Part shown: in pieces, positions 50,401 through 58,448 of the stretch
Numbering within the stretch: the stretch's first letter is position 1
How the letters are laid out: the number at the start of each line of letters is the position of its first letter
NCBI RefSeq assembly: GCF_014395225.1
Contig: NZ_CP060723.1
Location: forward strand, 1,736,001-1,800,000
DNA from: Pedobacter roseus
GTDB taxonomy: Bacteria; Bacteroidota; Bacteroidia; Sphingobacteriales; Sphingobacteriaceae
Reading direction: 5' to 3'
DNA length: 64,000 bases
Position numbers and translations under genes: made by a program
The notes under the pieces: model-generated
Told to the model about the DNA's origin: nothing
Database searches by the model: none
What the model saw: only the letters and a program-made list of their open reading frames with translations

Positions 50401-53400
50401 GGTCTATTGGGTTGGCGGTGATGAGGTCCAAAAAACTGATCTAATCGGTTATCTTTCATCCATCCTGCCAAGTTATATGATGCCGGCTCATTGGGTAAAG
50501 TTAGATGAGATACCTTATAATAGCAATGGTAAGATCGATAAAAAAAGATTGCCCGACATAACTGAGGTGTTTGATGAACTGCTTGAACATAATTATACAG
50601 ACTTAGAAAGTTCTTTGATACAGTTATGGTCTGATATTCTACATACTAATAAAATTAATTCAGAAAGCAACTTTTTCGAACTGGGAGGGCAGAGCTTAAA
50701 GGTCTTAAGGCTAAGAACGTTAATCTCTGAAAGATTTCATCGCACAGTAAGCTTGAATGAGCTTTTTCAATTTTGCATCTTGAAAGAACAGGCAAAGATA
50801 ATAGAAAGCAAAAAAAAAGCTCAATTGGGAAAGATAACACCAGCTCCTTTTGCAGAACGTTATCCATTATCATTTTCCCAGGAGCGCCTCTGGGTTTTAT
50901 CAAAGTTTGAGGACGCATCATCAGCCTATAACATTCCAATTTGCCTATCAATCGATGGGAAATTGGAAAAAATAATCTTGGAAGCCGCCTTTGTAGAACT
51001 AATACGAGATAATGAAATATTAAGAACGGTATTTATTGAATCATCAGATGGACCTGCACAGGTAATCATTGAATCCAAAGAGGTTAATTTCAGTGTGACT
51101 GAAACGGATTGTAGTGATTACGTGGCTTTTGAAAGGTTTTTAAAACTCGCCTCTAAAATAACATTCAATTTAGAAAAAGCTCCACTCTTTTCTTGTAGCT
51201 TGATCACTTTTAATTTAAAAAGTTTCTTGTTTTTAAATATACATCATATAATAAGTGACCGGGCATCTATCAATATATTAATCGAAGAGCTTCAAAATTA
51301 TTATCGTCTTATCAGTAAGGGAAAGACAATAAACATTAATGACAGCAAGAAACTTCATTTCAAGGACTTTGCATTGTGGCAAAAAAATAATATTGATCAG
51401 TATAATAGTGAAGAAAGTGTGTCATTCTGGCAAAAATATTTAGGTGGTCAAAATATACCATTAGATTTTCCCACTAGCTTTCAACGGCCTCCAGTTAAGA
51501 CTTATTGCGGAGAAGTGACTGCAATGAACTTTTCTGATGAAATCTTTACTAAATTGAAAGGATTTGCGATTGAATCTAATTCAACATTGTTTATGTCGAT
51601 TTTATCAGCAATTAATATTCTCTTATATAAATATTCCAATCAAAATGATATTGTCATAGGCACTCCTATTTCTGGAAGAAATAATGCTCAGCTTGAAAAA
51701 CAAATGGGCTTCTTTGTTGATTTACTTCCAATCCGGACTGTATTAAATGATACTGATAGTTTTAGGGCCCTTGTAGCTAAACAGAAACAAGATTTTATTG
51801 AGATTTTGGAACATCAGTCAACGCCATTTGGAGTATTGCTTGACCTCATTGATTCAAAACGTGATATAACTCGGGCACCTCTGTTTGATATTTTATTGGT
51901 TTTAGATGACGTCGAGGACTTAAACCTTAACGAATCCTCCGATGATATTGCATTTCAAATTGTAAAAAATCATGGGGCGACAGCCAAATACGATTTGACT
52001 TTTATGTTTGTAATGGACGGAGGGTTGTCTTTGGAGTTGGAATATAATACAGATCTGTTCAAGGAATTCTTTGTTTCTGATATTTTACAAAAGCTAAACA
52101 ATATCTTCCGTCAGGTTTTAGATTTTCCTGATATTGCAATCGGTTCTATAGGTTTGTTGAGTAGTGTCGACCGCCATGTCATTTTAGAAGAATTCAACCG
52201 GCCGATATGCGATTCGGGAGGCAGGGGCCTTTCGGATCTTCTCAGCAGTTCATTTTCAGGGCGATTAGACCGGAAGGCTGTCATTTATGGCAATTCTTGC
52301 TGGAGTTATAAGGAACTGCGGGTTAATAGTTCAGCTATTTCCTCTAATCTATCCCGGCTTGGGACGGCTTCAGGTTCTTTTGTAGGATTGTTAATGGGAC
52401 GTTCCCCGTGGACTATAGCCTGTATACTTGGCGTTCTGAATATTGGAAAGGGGTATGTCCCGATTGATATAAACTATCCCAGTTCACGGATAGACTATAT
52501 AATTAATGATGCTGCGTTTGATCTACTTATTGTTGACGGGGCCGGTTCCGCCGTTGTTCCGAGTTCTTATAAAGGGCGGGTATTACACCTCGATGATCTT
52601 GACTTATCCGAAATCCCTGATTCTTGGGATAGCTGGCTTCCAGAAGGCACAGGTACTGATGATTCTGCATATCTTATTTATACATCTGGGACGACGGGAA
52701 GTCCTAAGGGTGTAGATGTTAGCCGTGGAAATCTGGCGGCATTTTTAGAGTGGTCAGCCAAAGAGTTTTCAGATACTCCTTTCGAGGTAATGTACGCTAC
52801 AACCTCTTATAGTTTTGATCTTTCCGTTTTTGAGTTTTTATTTCCATTGGTAGAAGGTAAGTCCATAAGGCTGTTGGATAGTGCTTTGTATATATCTGAT
52901 TTTTTAGGCATAGATCAGAAGATAATGATAAATACAGTTCCTTCGGTGGTAAAGACACTCCTGGAAGAGGGGATAGAGTGGAATAATGTCGTTGCGCTCA
53001 ATATGGCGGGGGAGCAGATTTCCAAGAAATTGATATCCGAGATCGACACTTCAGAAATTGAGGTTCGAAACTTATATGGTCCTTCCGAAGATACAGTGTA
53101 TAGTACTATGTACAGATTTCATAAAAGAGACCTTGATACGGTACCTATCGGTAAGGCAATAGACAATACCCATATCTATATACTTGACAGCTGTCATAAC
53201 CTGTTGCCTGTTGGAGTAGAAGGTGAGATTTATCTCAGCGGTCACTGTATTACCAAAGGTTATCATGGCCGGGCAGATCTGACTGAGAAATATTTTTTTG
53301 AAAATCCTTTTGTGCCGGGCCTAAGGATGTATAAGACAGGAGACAGGGGGCGTTGGCTAGAGGATGGCAATGTGGAATTTCTGGGACGGAATGATGATCA

Positions 53401-53995
53401 GGTTAAAATCAGGGGATACCGTATTGAACTTTCTGAGATCCAGTATGGGGTTGAAAGTTTTCCTGGAGTGAAACGGGCTGTTGCTGTTGTACAGGATGTG
53501 AAAGAAGATAGGGAGATAGTGGTCTATTGGGTTGGCGGTGATGAGGTCCAAAAAACTGATCTAATCGGTTATCTTTCATCCATCCTGCCAAGTTATATGA
53601 TGCCGGCTCATTGGGTAAAGTTAGATGAGATACCTTATAATAGCAATGGTAAGATCGATAAAAAAAGATTGCCGGATGTTGATCGACAAAATGTTTCCAT
53701 AAATGACTACGTGGCTACTCGAAATTTAATTGATGAAAAATTAGTATTGATCTGGCAGGAAGTTTTAAATATCAAAAATTTTGGGATTACTGACAACTTT
53801 TTTGATATAGGCGGTCACAGTTTAAAAGCGATACGTGTTATCTCTAGGATCCAAAATGATTTCAATGTAAAAATAGATCTGAAAAGTCTTTTTCAAAGCC
53901 CAACCATAGAGAATTTATCAGATTACATTGAGATTATGCAGTGGATGAATACTAATGAAAATATTGGAAATGCGGAAAATGAAATTATCTTCTAA
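47474..53995 (+). CDS. NRPS 1: docking-C-A-T-C-A-T
   Basis: 2173 residues, cytosolic. Residues ~1-55 look like a TubC-type docking domain. C1 starts at YPLSNAQKRIWILSQF (~72) with HHIISDGWS (~203). A1 is ~530-1025 (YTSGTTGSPKGVDVS, LYGPSEDTVYS, YKTGDRGRW). T1 has FFELGGQSLK (~1067). C2 starts at YPLSFSQERLWVLSKF (~1130) with HHIISDRAS (~1257), where the usual Gly is Arg. A2 is ~1570-2065 and T2 has FFDIGGHSLK (~2109). A1 and A2 have the same protein sequence. By hand alignment to GrsA the specificity positions read D-L-F-N-N-A-L-V-Y-K, closest to an alanine code as I recall it. C1 would join the acyl chain to the first residue and C2 would add a second identical residue. Its ATG overlaps the FAAL stop. 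Confidence 0.92.
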   Translation: MSPLEIVNKLRENKVIAKIDGENIRLIGEIENISDDLMQLIKSTKKELLELLRQSVGKPKESVIKKVLKKQSYPLSNAQKRIWILSQFEGGEAVYNIVSALHLNGIVEEKALSDSFQMVINRHESLRTIFKDVDGTVDQVILQDLHFYMESDDYSKVKDIPSSLLVEIEKANYYVFDLENGPLIKVKLIKIDINKYSLILCLHHIISDGWSIGVLMKEVMYLYECIVQKKSTKLPPLRINYKDYVSWKIQGSNTENDQLSSIFWKNVLNDTTPPLNLPIDYLRPPVRSFNGMYNRFHIEASLFKEVSQFCSENNCTLFNFFHTCLAILLNKLTDQKEIVVGTVVSGRSQLELENQIGLYVNTLPLKAKIDYGKSFIHLLIELRNDVFKMFEYQNYPFDKIVDDLDSIRNPSRNPLFDVMIVFQNTAIADGSIDLKNQYGFELSTLDNYLLDKPTTKYIKRPSKFDLTFHFELDPDGDFILEIEFSTDIFMPESIKRFYRYFRNIFRQVLDFPDIAIGSIGLLSSVDRHVILEEFNRPICDSGGRGLSDLLSSSFSGRLDRKAVIYGNSCWSYKELRVNSSAISSNLSRLGTASGSFVGLLMGRSPWTIACILGVLNIGKGYVPIDINYPSSRIDYIINDAAFDLLIVDGAGSAVVPSSYKGRVLHLDDLDLSEIPDSWDSWLPEGTGTDDSAYLIYTSGTTGSPKGVDVSRGNLAAFLEWSAKEFSDTPFEVMYATTSYSFDLSVFEFLFPLVEGKSIRLLDSALYISDFLGIDQKIMINTVPSVVKTLLEEGIEWNNVVALNMAGEQISKKLISEIDTSEIEVRNLYGPSEDTVYSTMYRFHKRDLDTVPIGKAIDNTHIYILDSCHNLLPVGVEGEIYLSGHCITKGYHGRADLTEKYFFENPFVPGLRMYKTGDRGRWLEDGNVEFLGRNDDQVKIRGYRIELSEIQYGVESFPGVKRAVAVVQDVKEDREIVVYWVGGDEVQKTDLIGYLSSILPSYMMPAHWVKLDEIPYNSNGKIDKKRLPDITEVFDELLEHNYTDLESSLIQLWSDILHTNKINSESNFFELGGQSLKVLRLRTLISERFHRTVSLNELFQFCILKEQAKIIESKKKAQLGKITPAPFAERYPLSFSQERLWVLSKFEDASSAYNIPICLSIDGKLEKIILEAAFVELIRDNEILRTVFIESSDGPAQVIIESKEVNFSVTETDCSDYVAFERFLKLASKITFNLEKAPLFSCSLITFNLKSFLFLNIHHIISDRASINILIEELQNYYRLISKGKTININDSKKLHFKDFALWQKNNIDQYNSEESVSFWQKYLGGQNIPLDFPTSFQRPPVKTYCGEVTAMNFSDEIFTKLKGFAIESNSTLFMSILSAINILLYKYSNQNDIVIGTPISGRNNAQLEKQMGFFVDLLPIRTVLNDTDSFRALVAKQKQDFIEILEHQSTPFGVLLDLIDSKRDITRAPLFDILLVLDDVEDLNLNESSDDIAFQIVKNHGATAKYDLTFMFVMDGGLSLELEYNTDLFKEFFVSDILQKLNNIFRQVLDFPDIAIGSIGLLSSVDRHVILEEFNRPICDSGGRGLSDLLSSSFSGRLDRKAVIYGNSCWSYKELRVNSSAISSNLSRLGTASGSFVGLLMGRSPWTIACILGVLNIGKGYVPIDINYPSSRIDYIINDAAFDLLIVDGAGSAVVPSSYKGRVLHLDDLDLSEIPDSWDSWLPEGTGTDDSAYLIYTSGTTGSPKGVDVSRGNLAAFLEWSAKEFSDTPFEVMYATTSYSFDLSVFEFLFPLVEGKSIRLLDSALYISDFLGIDQKIMINTVPSVVKTLLEEGIEWNNVVALNMAGEQISKKLISEIDTSEIEVRNLYGPSEDTVYSTMYRFHKRDLDTVPIGKAIDNTHIYILDSCHNLLPVGVEGEIYLSGHCITKGYHGRADLTEKYFFENPFVPGLRMYKTGDRGRWLEDGNVEFLGRNDDQVKIRGYRIELSEIQYGVESFPGVKRAVAVVQDVKEDREIVVYWVGGDEVQKTDLIGYLSSILPSYMMPAHWVKLDEIPYNSNGKIDKKRLPDVDRQNVSINDYVATRNLIDEKLVLIWQEVLNIKNFGITDNFFDIGGHSLKAIRVISRIQNDFNVKIDLKSLFQSPTIENLSDYIEIMQWMNTNENIGNAENEIIF
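48980..50553 (+). repeat. Duplicated adenylation-domain block, copy 1
   Basis: 1574 bp with no difference visible by eye from copy 2 at 52100-53673 (offset 3120 bp, in frame). It begins in the C-A linker (residue ~503, IFRQVLDF) and ends at KKRLPD just before the T domain. The flanking C and T sequences differ. Confidence 0.95.
52100..53673 (+). repeat. Duplicated adenylation-domain block, copy 2
   Basis: Second copy of the 1574-bp block, in module 2 of NRPS 1 (residues ~1543-2067). Boundaries are sharp: immediately before and after, codons diverge to different C- and T-domain sequence. Confidence 0.95.
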
Positions 53996-56900
53996 AATAA
54001 ATGAAGTTGTTGCTACACTTTTGAGACTTAGAGAGCAGGGGATTTTCATAATTCCTAATGAGGATAGAACGAAAATATCTGCCCGGGGTCTTACAGATGC
54101 ACTTACGGAGTCTGATAAGCAATTTATAACTATTAACAAAGCTTTGATCATTTCCATTATTGGCAATGGACTGAATTTTGACATGCCGCACATTCCGATC
54201 CGTAGGATTGAGAAAACGGGTAGTTATCTACTCTCTTCATCCCAGCGCCGCCTATGGATAATAAGTCAGATAACGAATGCGGACGTTGCCTATAACATGC
54301 CTGGAGCCTATGTTTTCTCCGGAGCACTTGATAGCATGGCACTGTCCCGGAGTTTTCTTTCTCTTCTGGAGCGTCATGAGATCCTGCGTACTGTCTTTCG
54401 GGGGGACGATGAGGGCAATGTGCTCCAAGTGGTTGTCGAACTGGATTTCCTGGGGCTTTCTTTGGTCGAGAGTGACCACCGTGGATCTGGTCGGGATGCT
54501 GTGGATGGTCTCATCGAACTTGACTTTGGTACATCATTCGATCTTTCGTCAGGTCCGCTTCTGCGTGCTCACCTTTACCGTACCGGAGATGATGAGTGGG
54601 TGTTCACCTATGTGATGCACCACATCATCAGTGATGGCTGGTCGATGGGTATTCTGGTCCGCGAGCTTCTGGATCTTTACAATGGCGAGGTTACGGGCAT
54701 TCCCGCAGATCTTCCGGTGCTTGGCATCCAGTACCGTGACTATGCTGCCTGGGAGCAGTCTAACCTTTCGGGGGATGTTTATGCCGGGCACCGTGATTAC
54801 TGGTTGGATCAGCTTTCCGGGGATCTACCCGTTCTTGATCTGTGGAGCGACCGCCCGCGTCCTGCAGTGAAGACCTATACTGGCGGTGTAGTTCACTGTA
54901 TACTTGACAGAGAGTTGTCGGATAGCCTCCGTTCGCTGTGCCACCAGAGCGGATCGACGCTTTTCATGGGGCTTCTTTCTGTGGTGAACATCCTTCTCTA
55001 CCGTTATAGTGGCCAGGACGATATTATTGTTGGCACGCCGATGGCCGGGCGTGAGCACCCTGACCTTGAGGGCCAGATCGGTTTCTATGTGAATACGCTT
55101 GCGCTCCGGACCCGCCTCAGCGGAAGTAAGAGCTTCCGTGAGGTACTGGGGGATGTGCGTGGGGTCTGCCTTGATGCATATGAGCACCAGGCCTATCCGT
55201 TCGATAAGCTTGTAGAGGAACTTGGCCTGCAGCGGGATATGAGCAGAAACCCTCTGTTCGATGTTGCTGTCGTGTTACAAAATACCGATTCTCCGGCCGG
55301 TAGCGGCATTCCTGGGATTACGGTTTCGGCGTACCAGGCAGGCCAGACGACAATCAGCAAGTTTGACCTCACATTTACCTTCTTTGAGGTAGATGGCGGC
55401 ATAGCCCTGAATATCGAGTATAACAGCGACTTGTATGATATTATAAGCATCGAGCGGATGTCTGGTCATTTCTGCCTTCTCCTTGGCCAGTTGCTAACCT
55501 CTCCTGATGGCGCTGTGGGTGAGGTCGATTATATTGGCCAGGCAGAGCGTGACGTTCTGCTTGGGGAGTTCAATGCCACCTCAACAGCCTATCCATCCGA
55601 GCAGACGATCGTGGATCTTTTCGAGGAACAGGTATCCCGTTTCCCAGCTAATAAAGCTGTTGTTTTTGGAGAAGAGTATTTTTCTTATTCAGAACTCAAT
55701 CGTCGCATTGATAGGCTTGCAAGTGTACTATACCATAAATGCTCCTCTAAACGAAAGCTAATTCCTGTATTTATTGAAAAAGGAATTGACATGCTGGTTA
55801 GTGTCTTAGCAGTTTTAAAATTTGGGGCCGGATATGTTCCAATAGATCCTGAAGAACCTATTGAAAGAATAAAACTCATTCTAAACCAAATCGAGTGTGA
55901 TATGATTATCACTAGTAAAAGCTTTAAGAAACGACTTCCCGAAGGACATTGGGAATTGATTGATCCCGAATTTATTGGTGAGTTGCAACTTAAAGATGAC
56001 TTTATTACTATTGATAAGCCAAAACCAGAGGACATTGCTTATCTGATCTATACATCAGGATCCACTGGGATTCCTAAAGGTGTTATGATTCAGCACTCTG
56101 CTCTTGCAAATTTTTTGTTTGCAATGAATAGAGTTATGCCTTTGGATGGGGGTGATCATCTGTTGGCTATGACTACATTATCTTTCGATATTTCTATACT
56201 GGAACTTTTATGGACAATATGTAATGGTGTACCAATAACAATTAAAGAGAATAAATTAGATCTTCCGAAACTGGATGTTGCCAATAATAAGTATTTGGAT
56301 TTTAGCTTGTTTTATTTTGCTGCCCAAACCGATAAAATAAAAGACAAATATTCGTTCATAAAGAAATCTGCAGTCTTTGCTGATGAAAATGAGTTCAAAA
56401 GCGTCTGGTTGCCAGAGAGGCACTTCAACCCCTTCGGTGGAATATTTCCGAATCCTGCGATATTAGCTAGTGCAATTTCAATGATTACCAATCAAATCCA
56501 GATCCGTGCCGGAAGTGTTGTTTTGCCATTGCATGATACTATCCGGGTAGTTGAAGAATGGTCTCAAGTCGACAATCTATCAAACGGAAGAATTGGTTTG
56601 TCATTTGCCTATGGGTGGCATCCAGATGATTTTGTACTATTTCCAGAAAATTATTATACAAGAAAGGAGATTTTCTTTCAGCAGATTGACATTCTTTCAA
56701 CTCTATGGAACGGTGATAAAATTACTAGAAGAAATGGTGCTGGGATGGATGTACAGGTAGAAGTGTTTCCTAAACCTATCCAGGACAAACTTCCTATGTG
56801 GATTACAACTACTGGTAATCCGAAAACCTTTGAGGCTGCAGGTAAACTTGGTGCGAATGTACTTACTCATCTTTTGGGACAGGATATCATTGAACTTGAA

Positions 56901-58448
56901 AAAAATATCTCAATATATCGGAACTCACTTATACAAAATGGTTTTTCGGTTGATGATGCCAAGGTGACGATAATGCTACACACTTTTGTCGGGGAAGACT
57001 TAAAAAAAATAAAATCGGAAGTGCATAAACCTTTTTTGCAGTATTTAAAAGCAAGTGTTAATCTTTTAAGCAAAATGTCCGAAGAATTTTCTGAACAAGA
57101 AATGAACAAGGAAAGTATTGAGGGAACTTTGGAGATTTTTTTTGAGAGATATTGGCAAACAAATACGCTATTTGGTACTGTAGAATCCTGCACCGAACTG
57201 CTAAATAGTTTGAAAAAAATTGGAGTTACCGAGATTGCATGCTTGGTTGATTTTGGCGTCGATGAAGAAAAAGCCTTTAAAAATCTGACATTTCTAAGTC
57301 TATTGAAAAAAAGGTTTCAGAAACGGGACCTGGACGGGATAACTGGCGCTGCAAATATTAATTCCATTCAGCTCACGCCCTCTTATCTGCGATTGATGCT
57401 TAGTGATGACGACTCTTTGTTATTTCTCAAATCACTAAAACATATAATTGTAGGTGGTGAACGACTTACTCCAGAGCTCGCGGACAGAGTACTGAAGTTA
57501 AACGGCCCAATTTTATATAACATGTACGGGCCAACTGAAACGACAATTTGGTCCTCTTACAAACACATTACCCGTGCGGATAAAATTACCATCGGTAAGC
57601 CGATTTCAAACACACGGTTTTATATCTTAGATGAATCTGGAAATCTGTGCCCAATCGGTGTTGCTGGTGAATTGTATATCGGAGGAGCTGGGCTGTCCGC
57701 CGGATATTTCAAAGATGAAGCTTTGACTTCAGATAAGTTTGTAAATAACAAATTTAGTACAGTAGCCGATAGGATCTATCGGACAGGAGATATGGCAAAA
57801 TGGCTCTTAAATGGTGAAGTAGAAATATTAGGTAGGAAAGACGACCAAGTTAAGGTTAATGGACATCGCGTTGAACTTGGAGAAATTGAGAATCTATTAA
57901 ATTCTTTCAGTGATATTGAATCTGCAGTAGTTTTGCAAAGATTACCCGGTGAGGTTGATCAGGTAATAGCCTATATCAGTACCGATTTGCCGTTAAGTCT
58001 TTCTGAGCTACGGAAATTCTTAACAACCAGATTACCATTTGCTATGCTTCCAAATCATTACTATCAGGTCGAGAATATCCCCTTATTTAAAAGTGGAAAG
58101 ATTAATAGGAAAGTGTTGCCAGAATTATCTAGAGTTGACCTTCAGAATAATGTTATTGTCTCTGAACCAAGAAATCGCTTGGAGAGCATTGTAAGAGATA
58201 TTTGGGTAGACTTGTTGAAGAAAAATAATATTAATATTACTGATAATTTTTTTGAGATTGGAGGGAATAGCTTGCATGCAATTCGCCTAATCTCTAAAAT
58301 AAATAAAGAATTTGATGTAACTCTAGCACCATCGATACTATTCCAGATACCAACAATTGAAAATGTAAGTGCTGAAATTTTAAGGCTGATTCCGGATGGT
58401 GGAAATTTAACAGCTGATACTAACGATCTTGAAACATTTTCAATATGA
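53979..58448 (+). CDS. NRPS 2: docking-C-A(luciferase-like monooxygenase)-T
   Basis: 1489 residues from the ATG at 53979 (MKLSSKINEVV), chosen by alignment with the TubC-like start of the other NRPSs; ATGs at 53955 and 53970 are alternatives. It overlaps the NRPS1 stop by 17 bp. C starts at YLLSSSQRRLWIISQI (~83) with HHIISDGWS (~213). A begins at ~537 (YTSGSTGIPKGV, SFDISILELLW), then is interrupted at ~775-1117 by an FMN-dependent luciferase-like monooxygenase (SLFYFAAQTD, VWLPERHFNPFGG, VVLPLHDTIRVVEEW, GLSFAYGWHPDDF, MWITTTGNPKTF), and resumes with NMYGPTETTIW and RTGDMAKW. T has FFEIGGNSLHA (~1424). The code reads D-I-L-Q-I-G-M-I-W-K, close to the glycine code DILQLGLIWK as I recall it. 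Likely it activates glycine and oxidises its alpha carbon, as proposed for similar domains in MtaG/MelG. Confidence 0.92.
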   Translation: MKLSSKINEVVATLLRLREQGIFIIPNEDRTKISARGLTDALTESDKQFITINKALIISIIGNGLNFDMPHIPIRRIEKTGSYLLSSSQRRLWIISQITNADVAYNMPGAYVFSGALDSMALSRSFLSLLERHEILRTVFRGDDEGNVLQVVVELDFLGLSLVESDHRGSGRDAVDGLIELDFGTSFDLSSGPLLRAHLYRTGDDEWVFTYVMHHIISDGWSMGILVRELLDLYNGEVTGIPADLPVLGIQYRDYAAWEQSNLSGDVYAGHRDYWLDQLSGDLPVLDLWSDRPRPAVKTYTGGVVHCILDRELSDSLRSLCHQSGSTLFMGLLSVVNILLYRYSGQDDIIVGTPMAGREHPDLEGQIGFYVNTLALRTRLSGSKSFREVLGDVRGVCLDAYEHQAYPFDKLVEELGLQRDMSRNPLFDVAVVLQNTDSPAGSGIPGITVSAYQAGQTTISKFDLTFTFFEVDGGIALNIEYNSDLYDIISIERMSGHFCLLLGQLLTSPDGAVGEVDYIGQAERDVLLGEFNATSTAYPSEQTIVDLFEEQVSRFPANKAVVFGEEYFSYSELNRRIDRLASVLYHKCSSKRKLIPVFIEKGIDMLVSVLAVLKFGAGYVPIDPEEPIERIKLILNQIECDMIITSKSFKKRLPEGHWELIDPEFIGELQLKDDFITIDKPKPEDIAYLIYTSGSTGIPKGVMIQHSALANFLFAMNRVMPLDGGDHLLAMTTLSFDISILELLWTICNGVPITIKENKLDLPKLDVANNKYLDFSLFYFAAQTDKIKDKYSFIKKSAVFADENEFKSVWLPERHFNPFGGIFPNPAILASAISMITNQIQIRAGSVVLPLHDTIRVVEEWSQVDNLSNGRIGLSFAYGWHPDDFVLFPENYYTRKEIFFQQIDILSTLWNGDKITRRNGAGMDVQVEVFPKPIQDKLPMWITTTGNPKTFEAAGKLGANVLTHLLGQDIIELEKNISIYRNSLIQNGFSVDDAKVTIMLHTFVGEDLKKIKSEVHKPFLQYLKASVNLLSKMSEEFSEQEMNKESIEGTLEIFFERYWQTNTLFGTVESCTELLNSLKKIGVTEIACLVDFGVDEEKAFKNLTFLSLLKKRFQKRDLDGITGAANINSIQLTPSYLRLMLSDDDSLLFLKSLKHIIVGGERLTPELADRVLKLNGPILYNMYGPTETTIWSSYKHITRADKITIGKPISNTRFYILDESGNLCPIGVAGELYIGGAGLSAGYFKDEALTSDKFVNNKFSTVADRIYRTGDMAKWLLNGEVEILGRKDDQVKVNGHRVELGEIENLLNSFSDIESAVVLQRLPGEVDQVIAYISTDLPLSLSELRKFLTTRLPFAMLPNHYYQVENIPLFKSGKINRKVLPELSRVDLQNNVIVSEPRNRLESIVRDIWVDLLKKNNINITDNFFEIGGNSLHAIRLISKINKEFDVTLAPSILFQIPTIENVSAEILRLIPDGGNLTADTNDLETFSI

